Positions 46,808 to 58,120 of a DNA stretch of 64,000 nt are shown in pieces. The translations under genes were made by a program, and so were the position numbers. The notes under the pieces are model-generated. The model was not told where the DNA came from. It saw only the letters and a list, made by a program, of their open reading frames with translations, and made no database searches. The DNA lies in assembly GCA_027946365.1 (NCBI GenBank), contig JAPEUQ010000007.1, positions 62,001-126,000 on the forward strand, written 5' to 3'. The DNA comes from Kalmusia sp. IMI 367209. Lineage: Eukaryota; Ascomycota; Dothideomycetes; Pleosporales; Didymosphaeriaceae. Within the stretch, counting starts at the first letter, position 1; the number at the start of each line of letters is the position of its first letter.

Positions 46808-49326
46808 CTAGTAACGGCCACCTGGAGGAGGACCGCCATACTGCTGCTGACCGGGATAGCCACCCTGGGGTGGGCGACCCTGCTGCGGGGGTGCTCCATA
46901 TTGCTGGCCTTGCGGCGGGTATTGACCTTGAGGCGGATACTGGCCTTGAGGTGGTTGACCATAGCCTTGCTGAGGCGGCGGGCCGCCGTACTGCTGCTGG
47001 CCGTACTGCTGGGGTGGTGGTCCGCCGTAGGGAGCGCCGCCAGGAGGGCCACCATACTGCTGGGGAGGACCTCCATGCCCACCAGCTGGACGATTACTCT
47101 TCTCGTCCTGGGTGTCGTAGCTAGAGTCGATCGCACCGAGAAGGAGTTTCAAAATCCACATGTCTGGGGTAAGGTCGACCGGAGGGTTCGCCCTCGACAT
47201 CTCTTCTTGCTCGTTCTCGAAGTCTGCACAGTGTCAGCATCTTTCCATATGATGCGTAATGAAAACACGAGTTGCTTGAACATTGTTGGTATAGCACTTA
47301 CTCGATGTGCAGTCAACAAGCGCTCCGACCTGAGGATCTTCGTCTAGCTTGCCTAAGAATTGACGAGCGGTCTGGTCATTTCCTACTTGAGCAAATTCGA
47401 AAGCAATACCACCTGGAGGCAAGGACTTGACAGCGTCTCTGATAGTATCGAAGACGGCGTCCTGGGGTTCACCAGCCGGCTGTCCATCGGTGACTGTGAT
47501 CACAAGCACAGGCTTCCTCAGCTGATTCGCTCGGGCCTTGCCAATGACTTCATCGATGACCTTCTTTCTCAAGCTGGTTCCCATGGGAGTGAGACCCTTG
47601 AACTGAACACCCCGCATGACATTGTCGATATGTGCTTCGGTGGCTACGCCGTCTTGCATATTAGGAGGCAGGTTGGTGTTCATGAATCGAACGCTAATGC
47701 CGTCGGCGTCGAAGAGGGTTGCGGCAAAAGCGACCCGTTCCAGGATAAGGCGCAGATCCTTGATTCGCTCGCCATTCTCTTCGAATTGCATCGAGCCCGA
47801 GTCGTCTACATTCTGCTCAGTACCAAGTTCTGCGCACTCCTCTCCGTATTCCCGACTTACCGATGTACAGAATAATGTCGTACAAAGCAAGCTTCACGAC
47901 GTCGTTCGCAAGTTCCTGGGCAATCTTCCATCGCGAGGTGATCTGGCTGATGAGCTGGGGCGCGCGTTGAGCGATTTGCTCTACAACCGGTGAACCTTGC
48001 GGGTAAAATTGGTGTAGATTTTTCTCCTGGATGCAGGCTTGCAGGAGCTGTCTGTATGCGGCGGTATTTCCAGGTTGTCCCTGATGCGGTATCATCAGCC
48101 ATGCTTCCACGCAGACCCGGAGGGAAGATACCCACCTGATGTTGCGGAGGAGCGCCATACTGGCCTCCCGGGGGCGGAGCTCCGTACTGTTGCTGTTGGC
48201 CTGGGGCGCCGTACGGTTGTCCCTGCGGTGGCTGTCCCTACGGTCAATCTGTCAGCAATGGATCCGGCAATGCATGAAAAGAAAAGCAAGCTCTGCATCA
48301 ACCCATCGTAACTCTAGCAAAATTGTTGTACGAACGCGGCTGAGCAAGCATTCGAAAGCACACAGCGCATTGGGAAATACGGACATAAGGATTTCCATAA
48401 GATGGTTGCTGGCCGTGCTGGGGTTGCCCGTATGGTTGTTGTTGATGTTGTTGCTGGTAAGGTTGATGTTGTTGCTGGTATGGCTGCTGCTGGTGCTGCT
48501 GGTACTGATTCTGTTGACCATAAGGCTGTTGGTACATCTGGCTCTGTGGCTGGCCCGGATATGGCGACTGCGGCTGTCCCGGCGGCGGAGGGGGCGGAGG
48601 CCTGTTGTAGCCAGACTGCGACTGAGGATATGGTGAATGCGAAGCGTATGATGCCTGGTTCGGGGCGGGAGAATAAGGCTGGGCGGAAGACTGGGGATAG
48701 GGTGGCGGGATGGGCGGGTTTCCTGGCGGCATAGGAGACTGATAGCGGTTGTTAGGCGTGTAACTGTACGACCCGCCGTAGTTTGCCATGGCTGATGCAA
48801 AGCAAGCGGGACGGGGTTGCGTGGTGTCAGATCAAGGCGCGAGAAGTGTCGCGGTGTTGACGTTGTCGAGGGTTCGGCCAAAAGGGTCCAAATGGCAGGT
48901 AGAATGACAGGCGACGCGTAGGTGGGCCAGGTGGCGTAGCGATGGTGAAGGATCGATGATGGCGAACGCAAAGCAAGGAAGAAGAGGGAGGGAAAAACGC
49001 GCTTACCTGTGGCTTGGGCCCGCCCGGGTACGCTTGGTACGATTGCTGCCCAGGCTGAAAGGCTACCGGTTAACACGGCGCTCATGGCTTCACGACAGCA
49101 GATGCAGACTCACATAACCACCCGGACCGCCTTGGGTTTGGCCTTTGGGGTAGCCTCCTGGCACGCCTCCTGGAGCGCCTCCTTGAGCTGCGGCGAGTTT
49201 GCTTGCTAACTGTGCGCTGTTAGCACCGAATCCGACCCTGATCCGATGACGTTGATGCCTGGGTGGTGGGCCACCTGGAGGGGCAACGAGGGGCAGCTGT
49301 CAAGCTGCGCGGCCACTTACTCCCAT
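46808..49326 (-). CDS. VWA-domain protein with Pro/Gln-rich ends
   Basis: On -, exons 49326-49321, 49209-49114, 49054-49007, 48237-48136, 48080-47861, 47805-47302 and 47223-46808 close to 463 residues. It begins [20 protein letters not shown], with a Gly/Pro/Gln-rich region, then a helical part ([20 protein letters not shown]) and a von Willebrand A domain from about residue 150: the MIDAS motif is ILYIDDSGSM (Asp158, Ser160, Ser162), with [12 protein letters not shown] and [14 protein letters not shown] supplying the other metal-site residues, and [21 protein letters not shown] conserved-looking segment [20 protein letters not shown] precedes a C-terminal tail of [15 protein letters not shown] repeats. 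Close relatives exist across filamentous fungi (from memory) but the function is unknown; a metal-dependent protein-binding role is plausible. The 769-nt fourth intron contains another open frame that can act as an alternative start. Confidence 0.82.
48385..48789 (-). CDS. Possible alternative first exon of the VWA gene
   Basis: Inside the long intron an ATG at 48789 opens 135 codons of Pro/Gln/Tyr-rich sequence ([20 protein letters not shown], later [19 protein letters not shown]). A gtccgt donor after codon 135 joins in phase 0 to the next exon at 48237, giving a 548-residue form. No acceptor lets the upstream exons join it at its ATG in frame, so it would need its own promoter, or partial inclusion through a phase-0 acceptor inside it. 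Its composition matches the rest of the protein, which argues against chance. Confidence 0.45.
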
Positions 49327-50259
49327 GCCTGAGGCTGTTGTGTGCTAGTTCTGTGCGGTTGAAGCTGTAGCGGAGATCGAAGAGGTGCTTTTTGCAGAGC
49401 AGAAGGGGTTGGCGGGTGGGGGAGTCAAATAGCAGAGGGAAATAAGCCTGGCAAGGCGAAGGGCAAGCTGCGAGCTGAACGATGACACCACGCGCCTGCG
49501 CCACCCTGCGACCCCGCTATCGTGTGCGGCTGCCTCCCGCCATTGGCTCCGCTGCCCTTGCTCACAGCCCGCGTTTGCTACCGTCGCTGTCAGTGGGGCC
49601 GGCGACGCTGTGAAGCTGTGAGGCTGTGAGGCTGAGCACGTCGTGGGTTGACCTTTTGGGCGCGACGCGTCGTGGTGGGGGTGTGGACAACGAACAACGA
49701 ACAGGCGGGGTGTCTGACGTGTTGCCATCGAGGTGCGCACACAAACTATCGTCAGTCGCCCCTTCCTCATCGATGCACCAAGAGTACCGGTAGTACCCAA
49801 AGGAAGACGAGCATTGATTTCCAACGCGCCGTGTCCATGTTGCAGTCACCTGCCGTGTCCCTTGGATCTCCCATTTTCCTCATCAGTGCCAGTGCGGGGA
49901 ACAAACATTGCTCAGCCACATCGTCATCTTTTTGGCGTCGCGCCATACCGTTGGAGTGCCCGGCACGGTTTCTACGGGAGGATGATAATAGCAGTCAACA
50001 CATTCCTGGAGCAAGCACATGCAAGAAGCACAAATGCGTGAACGCCTAGGGTCGCGCCTAGGGTCGCGCCTGCCATGTTGAGACAACGGGCGATGAAAGT
50101 ATTCATCGTTCTTTCCTTTCTAAAAACAGGTTCTCGTGCGCCACACCCCCCGCCCGGGCAGATAGAGAGGCACTTCACAGTTATGACATGTCTTCCTCCA
50201 AGAACAGGTCAAATCTAATGCTAACTCAGAACCTTACCTGCGGAATCCGAGACCCACAT
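49327..50259. other. Intergenic, upstream of VWA gene
   Basis: About 930 nt. Frames such as 49345-49824 on - have no domain. It should hold the VWA-gene promoter and the 3-prime end of the P450 gene. Confidence 0.5.
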
Positions 50260-51959
50260 TCACGCACGCTTCGAAAACACCAGTGGACACCCATCCTTCG
50301 CCAGCGAGTTAGCACATCGCATACCAATAGCACCGCGGGGGGAGCGAAGCTTCACTCACCATGGGAAACAGCGTAGCAAACACCCTAATCTCCTCCGACT
50401 TCTCCGTGGCATGGTGTGTCCAGTCCAGTTCCAGTGCCGCTTTGCCAATCATAGCCGCCATCGATAGCGGCACGTACCTCCTCGCAAGGCAGTCGTGCGG
50501 CCCAGCCCCGAACACGAGCCAATTCCTAGTCTTCGACTCGGCGTCCCCCGTTATCCAGCGGTCTGGGTCGAAGCCATTGGGATTAGGGTAGACATTCGGG
50601 TCGTGCAGCGCGGGGTAGCACGATGGGATGATCATGGACCCTTTAGGTACCGTGTAGTTGGGCGTTACGGGGAAGTCTTTGGTTGCCAGGTAAGGTACGA
50701 AGATCACAGGCGGCCTATGGCGGAGGAGTTCCTTGATGACTGCGGCGGTGTAGGTTAGTGATTCTAGCATGGGCAGATCGAAAGGCTTGGTCCTATCTCC
50801 ACCTCTCGCGGCCAGGTTCTCTTCGCGCAGACGATCCAGGACATCCGGCCGCTGGGCGAGGACCTGGAACAGCCATGTTGTCGCGCTGCTCGAGGCGTCT
50901 TGCGAGGCGAAGAGGAACGTGAAGAGCGTTTCCCCTATCTCCTCGTCTGTGAATTCGCGAATCAGGTTCGTGGGTTTCTCTACGTTCTCTTCGCCCGCGG
51001 CAATCCGCTCGCGGTACCGGTTCGACTCCATCATGTGTAGTACCCAGTGGTCGACGATGCACGTTGGTCGAGCGCCAGTTGCCATGTTTGCCTTGCAAGC
51101 TGCTGCGCACTTTGCGAATTCCTTGTGTACTGCATCAGCCGTTCGTTTGCCCAGCCACGTTTTCGTGTACGGCACGTAGATCGACAGTGGCACATTGACC
51201 AGCTCTAAAGCTGCAGTCGCAAGATAGAAATCATCTGCGATTTTCTTGACCGCTTTCTCCTCAATGTAATCGCCAAAGAAGGTGCGGCATGACAAAGCAC
51301 AGTTGATTTCGCGGAACAGCGTCATGAACTCCCTCGGTCCTCTCCTGTTCGCTTCGCTCTCAGCAACAAACTTATCGAAGTAGGACGCCAGCACTTGTTC
51401 CTGGATAGGGAGATAGGTCGCCATGGCCTTGTTGGTGAAGAGCGGAGTGAGGCCGCGTCGGTACTCGGCGTGCGCGCGGCCTTGTAAGAAGACCCATGAC
51501 TTGGGACCCAAGATGGATTTTGCGACAGGGACGAGGCAAGGTTCGGCGTAAGCAGGTGACTTGAAGACCTTGTGGGCTATGTCGCGGTCGGAGGCGAGGA
51601 CGACAAATTTGTGGAAAATGGAAACGCAGCTTAGAGGCCCGCTCGCCCACTGTGCAAGATAGGCGTCGAATTGCGGATGGATTGCTTGGAGGAAGGGTCC
51701 CATAAGAGGGATCTTGAACGACGGTCCAGCAATGGAACCTTTTTGGACGAGGTACCTGACTAAACCAATGATTAAATGCCGATGCAGCGTGGCAGATATG
51801 ACTGAGTCTACCTTGATCATAGGCTATCACAGCAAGCAGTAACGCGACTACGGACTGCCAGGACCACCATCCTGAGAGGAGGCTTTCATTCGCTTGAATA
51901 GTAGGATCAGAAGATGATGGCTTGTGATGGATTGAAGTGTTGACAATCTCAAAATTCAT
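50260..51959 (-). CDS. ERG5: Cytochrome P450, Erg5/CYP61-like sterol C-22 desaturase
   Basis: Exons on - at 51959-51812, 51759-50360 and 50295-50260 (introns 52 and 64 nt) close to 527 residues, the usual Erg5 length. The last exon (DGCPLVFSKRA) is needed to complete the C-terminus. An N-terminal membrane helix (WQSVVALLLAVIAYDQ) precedes VRYLVQKGSIAGPSFKIPLM and GPLSCVSIFHKFVVLASDRD, both very close to CYP61. Other motifs: LFASQDASSSATTWLFQVLA (helix I), KELLRHRPPVIFVPY (ExxR), FDPDRW and the heme loop WLVFGAGPHDCLARRYVPLS with Cys473. CYP61 normally has Gly two residues after Cys (CLG); here it is Ala. Erg5 introduces the C22-23 double bond in ergosterol synthesis at the ER. This copy may be a paralogue. 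It is divergent from the Zn2Cys6 regulator. Confidence 0.9.
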
Positions 51960-52380
51960 TTTGAGAATTTGGCAAAGGTGCTAAACCTCCGCCGACGAAA
52001 GAAAGCGCTCCTGTTTTTATGAAGACATAACATCGTAATCTCGGTTCGTGTGTAGCCCCCATAGTGACATTGAGGCCAAACAGATATCACTATCTGGTCT
52101 GTACGAGGAGAGAATATTGAAAGTAGATTAGTCTCCGGCAGACGTGAACGAAGTGTAGGAGAAACGCTTACGCCGATTGCTAACACAGAATCAGGTGGAG
52201 TTTTACTAATACCCGAGATGCTTCAGATATGAAAGTAGTTTAGTCTCCGACAAACACTAGACTCGTTCCAGTCAAGCCTTCGCGTTACGGACATAGTCAG
52301 CTCACCTCCAAGCTTAAGCACTCTCCACCCCGAATACTCGAACCTACAGACTGCGCGCATGAGCCTGATATTTTGTTCCA
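51960..52380. promoter_or_regulatory. Divergent promoter between P450 and regulator genes
   Basis: A 421-nt region shared by the Erg5-like P450 and the Zn2Cys6 regulator. It contains a 25-bp imperfect direct repeat carrying tagtctccg (52119-52143 and 52231-52255). Binding by the neighbouring regulator is only a guess. Confidence 0.55.
52119..52255. repeat. Imperfect 25-bp direct repeat pair
   Basis: Copies at 52119-52143 and 52231-52255 share 22 of 25 bases, are 112 bp apart and both contain gaaagtag and tagtctccg. Confidence 0.75.
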
Positions 52381-54027
52381 ATGGGCCAAACGCTTCGTCG
52401 GTCGTGTGCTGCATGTGCAAGGTCGAAGCTCGGATGTGACCTGCGCATGCCGCGCTGCTCCCGATGTGAAAAGCGCAAGGCCGAATGCGTGTACGCGAAT
52501 GAACCCTTGACAGGACTACCGGCCGCTCCAAAGTGGTATCATGATAGGTCGACGCGATCGTCCGAGGGGACTACAGGTACTTTAACCCACTACAGGCCTG
52601 GATCTCTAGATCTAGACCCCTTCGATTCGTATCCACACACGCGACTCCCCCGAGAGCAGGTTCAGCGCCTCATTTATACTTGTACGTGAATCTTTTGTCA
52701 CACGATATATCAGAGCTTAACTGAATAGCTCAGTCCTGCACAAAATTGCTTTTCAGTACTATCCCTTGGACCTCAGCGCAACTTCAAATCCCTTCCTCAT
52801 TTCATGGTGGTGAGTAACCTATTGATGCGTACGCACGTGAAGCGCATGCTCACCAGTCGTTTGTTCTTTAATAGGCCACTTGCTTTAGGTGACCCCGCAT
52901 TATTCCACGTCTCGCTGCAGACGGCATGTCTCGACGAAGAGCTTCTGGCTCAGAAGGGCTTTCAGACGTCGGAACTGTTGATGGCTGACTCTGTGGCTCT
53001 ACTTCGACGCAAGGTTGAAGATACGTCACTAGCTATTCAAGATGGCACCATGAACTCAGTCATCACACTTGCTGCCATAGAAGTGAGTGACCTTCAATAC
53101 TTCAGGTCGCCTCTTAGACTTTGAGGACTCTTGCTAATACTTTGAGGCTCGTAGTTTGGCAAGGGCAATGTGAAAGTCGCCGAGATGCACGTTGACGGTG
53201 TCAAAAGGCTGGTCAACATAAGAGGTGGTATTAATGCAGTGAGGCAAACAAGTCCTCTAACAGCGAGGATGGTCAGCTGGTAATAAATCCGAATCTTTAC
53301 CTGGACGCTTCGGCATTAATACACTTCCAGGGTTTCGATGATCGTTATGCGACAGCCTCAATTCGGGGCCCAAGATGACCTAGGTACAGGGAGCGGCATA
53401 CCACCCATACCTGAGTGGCAGCTAGATCCAACAGCTACGTATGAAGACATATGGTATCTCGGCGCCGACGAATGCGATTTTGCCACTAGAAATGTCTTCA
53501 TGCGTCTACGAAACGTCTTCCACCAAGCAAAACGCAATCCATTACCTCCCACCCGCTTACATGATCTCGCCTGTTTCGTCATACATCGCCTCCTCACAGC
53601 CCCTAACCCGCAGACACCCGACCCATCACCGCTGTCCGAATGCATCCGCTACGCCCTAGTTTCCTACATGTTCGTCACCCAAGGACCAACATACTATTCG
53701 CACGCCGTCATACTCGAAGACATTGTCACTCGATACATGGTGCATATACGCCAGCTCGAATCAGGCCCTCGTATCTACGACGCTCTGGATATCTGGCTGC
53801 TCGCGATCGGACTAATGGCTTCAGCCGGAACGGCCGACTACCACTGGTTCGTCAACCGGGCAAGAGTTGTCGTAGCATCTTTGGAGCTACATAACTGGGA
53901 CGATGTGTTTTCGCGCATTAAGGGCGTGCTATGGTTGGATGTGCCACATGCTGAAGCATGTTTCCGTCCTCACTGGGACGATATTTTTAGGATAGCGGAT
54001 TGGGTGGACATATCCGACCAAGGATGA
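52381..54027 (+). CDS. Zn2Cys6 fungal transcription factor
   Basis: Exons 52381-52681, 52734-52809, 52875-53082, 53155-53279 and 53331-54027, with introns of 51-72 nt, close to 468 residues. The N-terminal zinc cluster reads CAACARSKLGC, then CSRCEKRKAEC: C-x2-C-x6-C-x6-C-x2-C-x6-C, starting nine residues from the start Met. The rest matches the middle region of short fungal Zn2Cys6 regulators: FQYYPLDLSATSNPFLISWW, the segment VKRLVNIRGGINAVRQTSPL, then WVSMIVMRQPQFGAQDDL and a C-terminal helical region ending near DWVDISDQG. Each splice restores this reading. It probably acts in the nucleus on CCG-half-site promoters; the nearest candidate target is the divergent Erg5-like P450. Target is inference only. 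Confidence 0.87.
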
Positions 54028-55141
54028 TGATCGCACAGAGCGTTTAGTGAATTGTAAGACCAGTGTTCGTGTTAATCATAGTTTGAGGGTGTTCGAACGT
54101 ATCAAAACCCTACTGTGCCATTCGAAGCTTAAACCCATCACAGGAATAAAGAAGGCTCCTACATCGATCACCAATCGAAAGAGTCTTCGAACCGCAAGGC
54201 AGGCCAGATATGGAGGGGAATGCTTGAATAACGTCGCCGAATGCTTGAAACCCTCCAAACTTACCTTCTGTGGCCCGATGCATATACGAGTTAGACCCTA
54301 ATTTGGGCCCATGTTTGGAAGATATGGGCCGAGCAAGTTACTGCGTACCTCTTCGGCTTTCGCGCTTGCAACCTAGGTTTACCAGCAGAGCACTGTTCTG
54401 ACTTAGAACCTACCTGTGGAGGCGGAAAAAGTCGCACAAAAGTATCATCCAGCACAAATCGTAGACTTGGGCTATAGCGTAGATTGATGGACTTGACTAC
54501 AAGTCCGGTAGAATGAAAGCTTACCCATCCTGCGAATCTATCTGCTCGCGCTTTAGATGCCAGTCTGTTTGGGCAGAAACTTTCGACACAGGGATTCACG
54601 AATCGTGACTGAGCTGATTCCATCCAAAGAAAATTTATTTATGCACTTACTCCTCACTTTCTTCAACTTATCTAATATTCTTTGTTGAAACACTTCGCGC
54701 TTTATCCCTCGTGCTCTCCTACAAGAGACCCTGCCGTTGCTTGTCTATACTGCTGGACCTCTGAACTTACGGTCGGAGTATAGGGCCGCGTTCCGACAAT
54801 GTAAGCCTTTATCGAAACGGTATGAAAGTTGCAGATTACAAATACATTTGCTCGGCATGCATCAACATCTCCCCATTTTGATCGAGAGTGTTCGTTTAGC
54901 TCGCCTTTCTTGAAGAGGAAATCCTCTTCGCGATTTGGTTCCCAGGGCATTGTATTATACATCTCCGCTTGTATCCGAACTTAGTCATACTCTGGACTTA
55001 GGACATGTAAATAAGCATAAAGCCATCATATAGGGTATACCAGACGTTTACATATAAAGCCCTATTTTCCTATTACGAGTGAAAGAACTATCATCGTCAC
55101 TAGAGTCTGAATCTCATTAAGAAAAAGACCACTAAGTTTTA
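54028..55141. other. Intergenic
   Basis: About 1.1 kb between the regulator and the SDR. Frames at 54047-54301 on + and 54291-54962 on - have no domain. A catataaag element at 55051-55059 lies about 85 nt before the SDR start. Confidence 0.5.
55051..55059 (+). promoter_or_regulatory. TATA-like element of SDR gene
   Basis: catataaag about 85 nt upstream of the SDR ATG, a usual distance in filamentous fungi. Inferred from sequence and position. Confidence 0.45.
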
Positions 55142-55879
55142 ATGTCAGTTTTCCTCGTCACTGGAGCGGCTCGCGGCATCGGCCTCGAGGTTGTTCGTCA
55201 ACTCTCGTCCAACACCTCGACCACTGTCATTGCGACCGTCCGCACAATATCCTCCGAGCTTCAAGATCTTCAGGACCAACGCAACAATGTCCGAACCCTC
55301 ATATGCGACATCTCATCCGTCACCTCCATTTCTTCGCTCAGCGATTCGCTTCCGACCGTGCTCCCACCGGGCGCAAACATCACTCACCTCTTGAACAACG
55401 CCGCCGTGGTCGCACATCCCAACGTAAAAGCCACATCCATGACTACTGAGGCGCTTACCGAAAACATCACAACAAACGTCCTCGGTCCAGCAAAGATCAT
55501 CGAAGCAGCGCTACCCTTTCTCGCTCCTGAAGCAATCATTGTCAACATCACTAGTGGCATTGCATCGTTGAACTTGGTTTCCGATGGCACGATCTCCGCA
55601 CATGTGACTGCTTACAGTATCTCGAAGGCTGCGCTCAACATGCTTACTGTGCACCAAGCGAAGGAGCTTAAAGGGCGATGTCGGGTGGTTTGTCTGGATC
55701 CTGGACATGTGAAGACAAGAATTGGTGGGGAAGGGGCAAAAGTTGAAGTCGAAGACAGTGCTAAAGGTATCTTAGAGGTGGTCCAGGGGTTGGAGAAGGA
55801 TGAGAAGGGTGACAGAGAAAATGGGACAGCGAGGTTTTACACTTTTCTGGAAAGGAACTGCCATGGTGATAGGATTTGA
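55142..55879 (+). CDS. Classical short-chain dehydrogenase/reductase
   Basis: A single intronless frame of 245 residues with all classical SDR features: cofactor loop LVTGAARGIGLEV (Thr7-Gly8, Gly12, Gly14), CDISSV after the third strand, LLNNAAVV (Asn85-Asn86-Ala87), catalytic NITSGIA (Ser138) and AYSISKAALNML (Tyr158, Lys162), then CLDPGHVKTRIGGEG after the sixth strand. It should be a cytosolic NAD(P)-dependent oxidoreductase; the sporulation/carbonyl-reductase-like (C-factor) type is the closest match I recall. Substrate unknown. It converges on the peroxygenase gene, with 62 nt between the stop codons, so the 3-prime ends probably overlap. The ATG is 90 nt after a TATA-like element and directly begins the first strand. 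Confidence 0.9.
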   Translation: MSVFLVTGAARGIGLEVVRQLSSNTSTTVIATVRTISSELQDLQDQRNNVRTLICDISSVTSISSLSDSLPTVLPPGANITHLLNNAAVVAHPNVKATSMTTEALTENITTNVLGPAKIIEAALPFLAPEAIIVNITSGIASLNLVSDGTISAHVTAYSISKAALNMLTVHQAKELKGRCRVVCLDPGHVKTRIGGEGAKVEVEDSAKGILEVVQGLEKDEKGDRENGTARFYTFLERNCHGDRI

Positions 55880-55941
55880 CCATGTATTTCGATGCGAGCA
55901 TCTGGTATCAATAATGCGGATCTTGCTTCTCCCCCTTGCAC

Positions 55942-56817
55942 TTAGAAAATCGTCGTTGCGTTAATCTGTGACCAGCTCGCGGCCACTTTGTTCCCAAGAG
56001 CCTCAATACCTTCCTTAGAGATGGACTCGTTGTCAGGTTTCCTCTGCCAACCAAGTTCGTAAGGGAATCTCTCGTTCTCTACGAGTAAACAACCTAATAT
56101 TAGCCTCTTGTTGATCCAAGATAAGAGCGTAACGTACCGAAGAAATACTCGACCCACTCCCTCGTCGCATTACCTGCCGCATACGTTCCAAAGACCCCCA
56201 GATACATTGCCGTCTGTCCTACTGCATTTATGAGTTGCTCATACGGGAGCTCGAAATTGGGATTGATCTTCGCTGCGCTCCGCTGTCTCTGGAACAACGC
56301 ATTTGCTCCGTCGCGCACGCTGATTGTTCCGTTGGGCCAATACCTTTTTGTCTCGTCGAAAATGCTTTGATTGAACGTCCAACTATCACCGTCGTTCACT
56401 GCACCGTCTGCGCGGCTCAGCGAACCGTCGTGCTCGATCACGTTGTGTGCCTTTAGATCCAGTAGGTTGAAAGTCGTGCTGTCCGTATTGGTCGATATGG
56501 TCAGCGCCTTTTCGCCCTGTACTTGAAAGAATGCTCGCCCGGAGTCGTTGAGATTAAGTGCGTCATGAAGTGCGTCGACGAGAACAGGTACGTTAATATC
56601 TTTGCCGCTATGTGGTAGGAAATGGTGATTTGCGAGAGTGTTGAGCAAAGGGCATGGCCCACGGCCTGGAAGTATATGAGTCAATCTCATTTGGAGGCAG
56701 TAATCGCATGTCGTGAATGAACTTACTATCGTGCTTTCTAGGTGGCAGCCACTGCCCTTTCTCGGCAGAAACACTGGTAAACAGGATTAGGCTTAGTAGA
56801 CAAAGCATCGAACGCAT
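55942..56817 (-). CDS. Secreted heme-thiolate peroxidase/peroxygenase (UPO family)
   Basis: Exons on - at 56817-56727, 56665-56138 and 56093-55942, with introns of 61 and 44 nt, give 256 residues, the length of short unspecific peroxygenases. A signal peptide (MRSMLCLLSLILFTSVSA) leads to the heme-ligand motif RGPCPLLNTLANHHFLP (Cys35 as the thiolate, made by the first splice) and the acid-base motif IEHDGSLSRAD (Glu108-His109-Asp110). The tail reads YELGWQRKPDNESISKEGIE. Several NxS/T sites suggest glycosylation. The family uses hydrogen peroxide to halogenate or to insert oxygen into a wide range of substrates outside the cell. Physiological substrate unknown. Adjacent convergent SDR could be chance. 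Confidence 0.9.
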
Positions 56818-58120
56818 TTCGTCGCAACAGTCAGAATAATATTAGCTAGATAGTAAAGCTGTTGCAGCAGTGAAAAAATAAACCAGTGGTGCGTTTCAGT
56901 AAAAATGCGATTTCAGAAGCTCTGTCTTTGCGCTAATGCAGATGACTGTCACGCAATACGACATGCAAGGCGACTTGCGTAGACTTATAATAATTATGAC
57001 TTCCATCACATAAAAATCTAAAAGGAAGGTTCATGACCGCCCTGGGCATCTGATCGGACTGAATCAGCGAATCGGAGTGGGCATGATTCAACGGATCCCT
57101 CATGGGGCTCCTTCCAGTCAGGCGACGGCAACACTTCGCGAAATCAGCTGAATGCTTGTTTCAAACAACAACCATTTCTGGCCACAATAATTTTCGAAGA
57201 ACTTATCTAAAGTGTTAAATACCATTTTAGAGCTGAGGTGATTTCGGACGAAGATTGGAGAGCTTGATTCGACATCGAGATGCGACAATGGAAGGTGATG
57301 AACTTGCTGCAGCCTCCCATACTAACCCCGGAGATTAGAGTTTCCAGTCTAGTCGTTTAGGTAGCTTATCAAGGTATATTAATCTCTTCTACAACGCGAA
57401 AAGCTCTGTATATTTAGCTGCATGACTCTAGAACAGGACGAAGAGATTATCTTGGTTCTTCATGTCGAATAATATCTATGGCGACGAAGCGCGTTCCAGG
57501 GCTATAGTACAGTCACGTGCCTGAAGCGAAAATGCGGAAAGCAACGCCGTTTATATACATCCTAAAAGCGCACCATTGCGAAAGCAAATCTATATCTCAC
57601 AATATGAGACTGTTGTCATATGAAATTCTGGATATGTTGCGTTAATTTCGTCTGACACTGGAAGTCCTGAGTTACTGATGCTACCAAAAATTACCTAAGA
57701 GTCAAGCAATATACCCCGCTCTAAGCACTCACAAGTCCAGCATCACAAACCCGTCACGTTTTGATCTCGCCGGAAGACTTTCAATTGACGGTATGTATTC
57801 GAAGCTAAGGAAAATGATAGCTTCGTTACTCACTGGTACCAAAGAGCAATGACTCTTTCGGGCAAGAATCTAACCAAAACAAGCAAAGCCTTAGCGGTGC
57901 ACTTATCTCAGGCAACAGCTCCCCACGGACCATCATAGAAGATTCTCTCACGCCCTTCTGCCCTTCCGCCCTCCATCAATTGCTTCTAACAATGTCGATG
58001 GACGGGCTACTGGCGTTGACCTAACATGCAGGGCGCAGAATTTTTTACTGCCTGGGTGCACGTGAGAGTTGGAGCCTTGGAACAACCCAATCTATATAAG
58101 CGTCCACGTCATTGGACATC
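56818..58120. other. Divergent intergenic region, peroxygenase and reverse transcriptase genes
   Basis: About 1.3 kb, AT-rich, with no open frame worth reporting. I see no long terminal repeat, inverted repeat or second retroelement gene next to the reverse transcriptase. A TATA box lies just before that gene. Confidence 0.55.
58091..58100 (+). promoter_or_regulatory. TATA box of the reverse transcriptase gene
   Basis: tctatataag ends about 20 nt before the first ATG (58121). This is so close that transcription may start at or after that ATG, which would favour the second ATG at 58289 in some transcripts. Confidence 0.5.

Noticed and set aside
48252..49085. 277-codon frame on - in the VWA gene
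   Set aside because: It is the shifted frame of the Pro/Gln-rich exon and spans a clear donor site at 49006.
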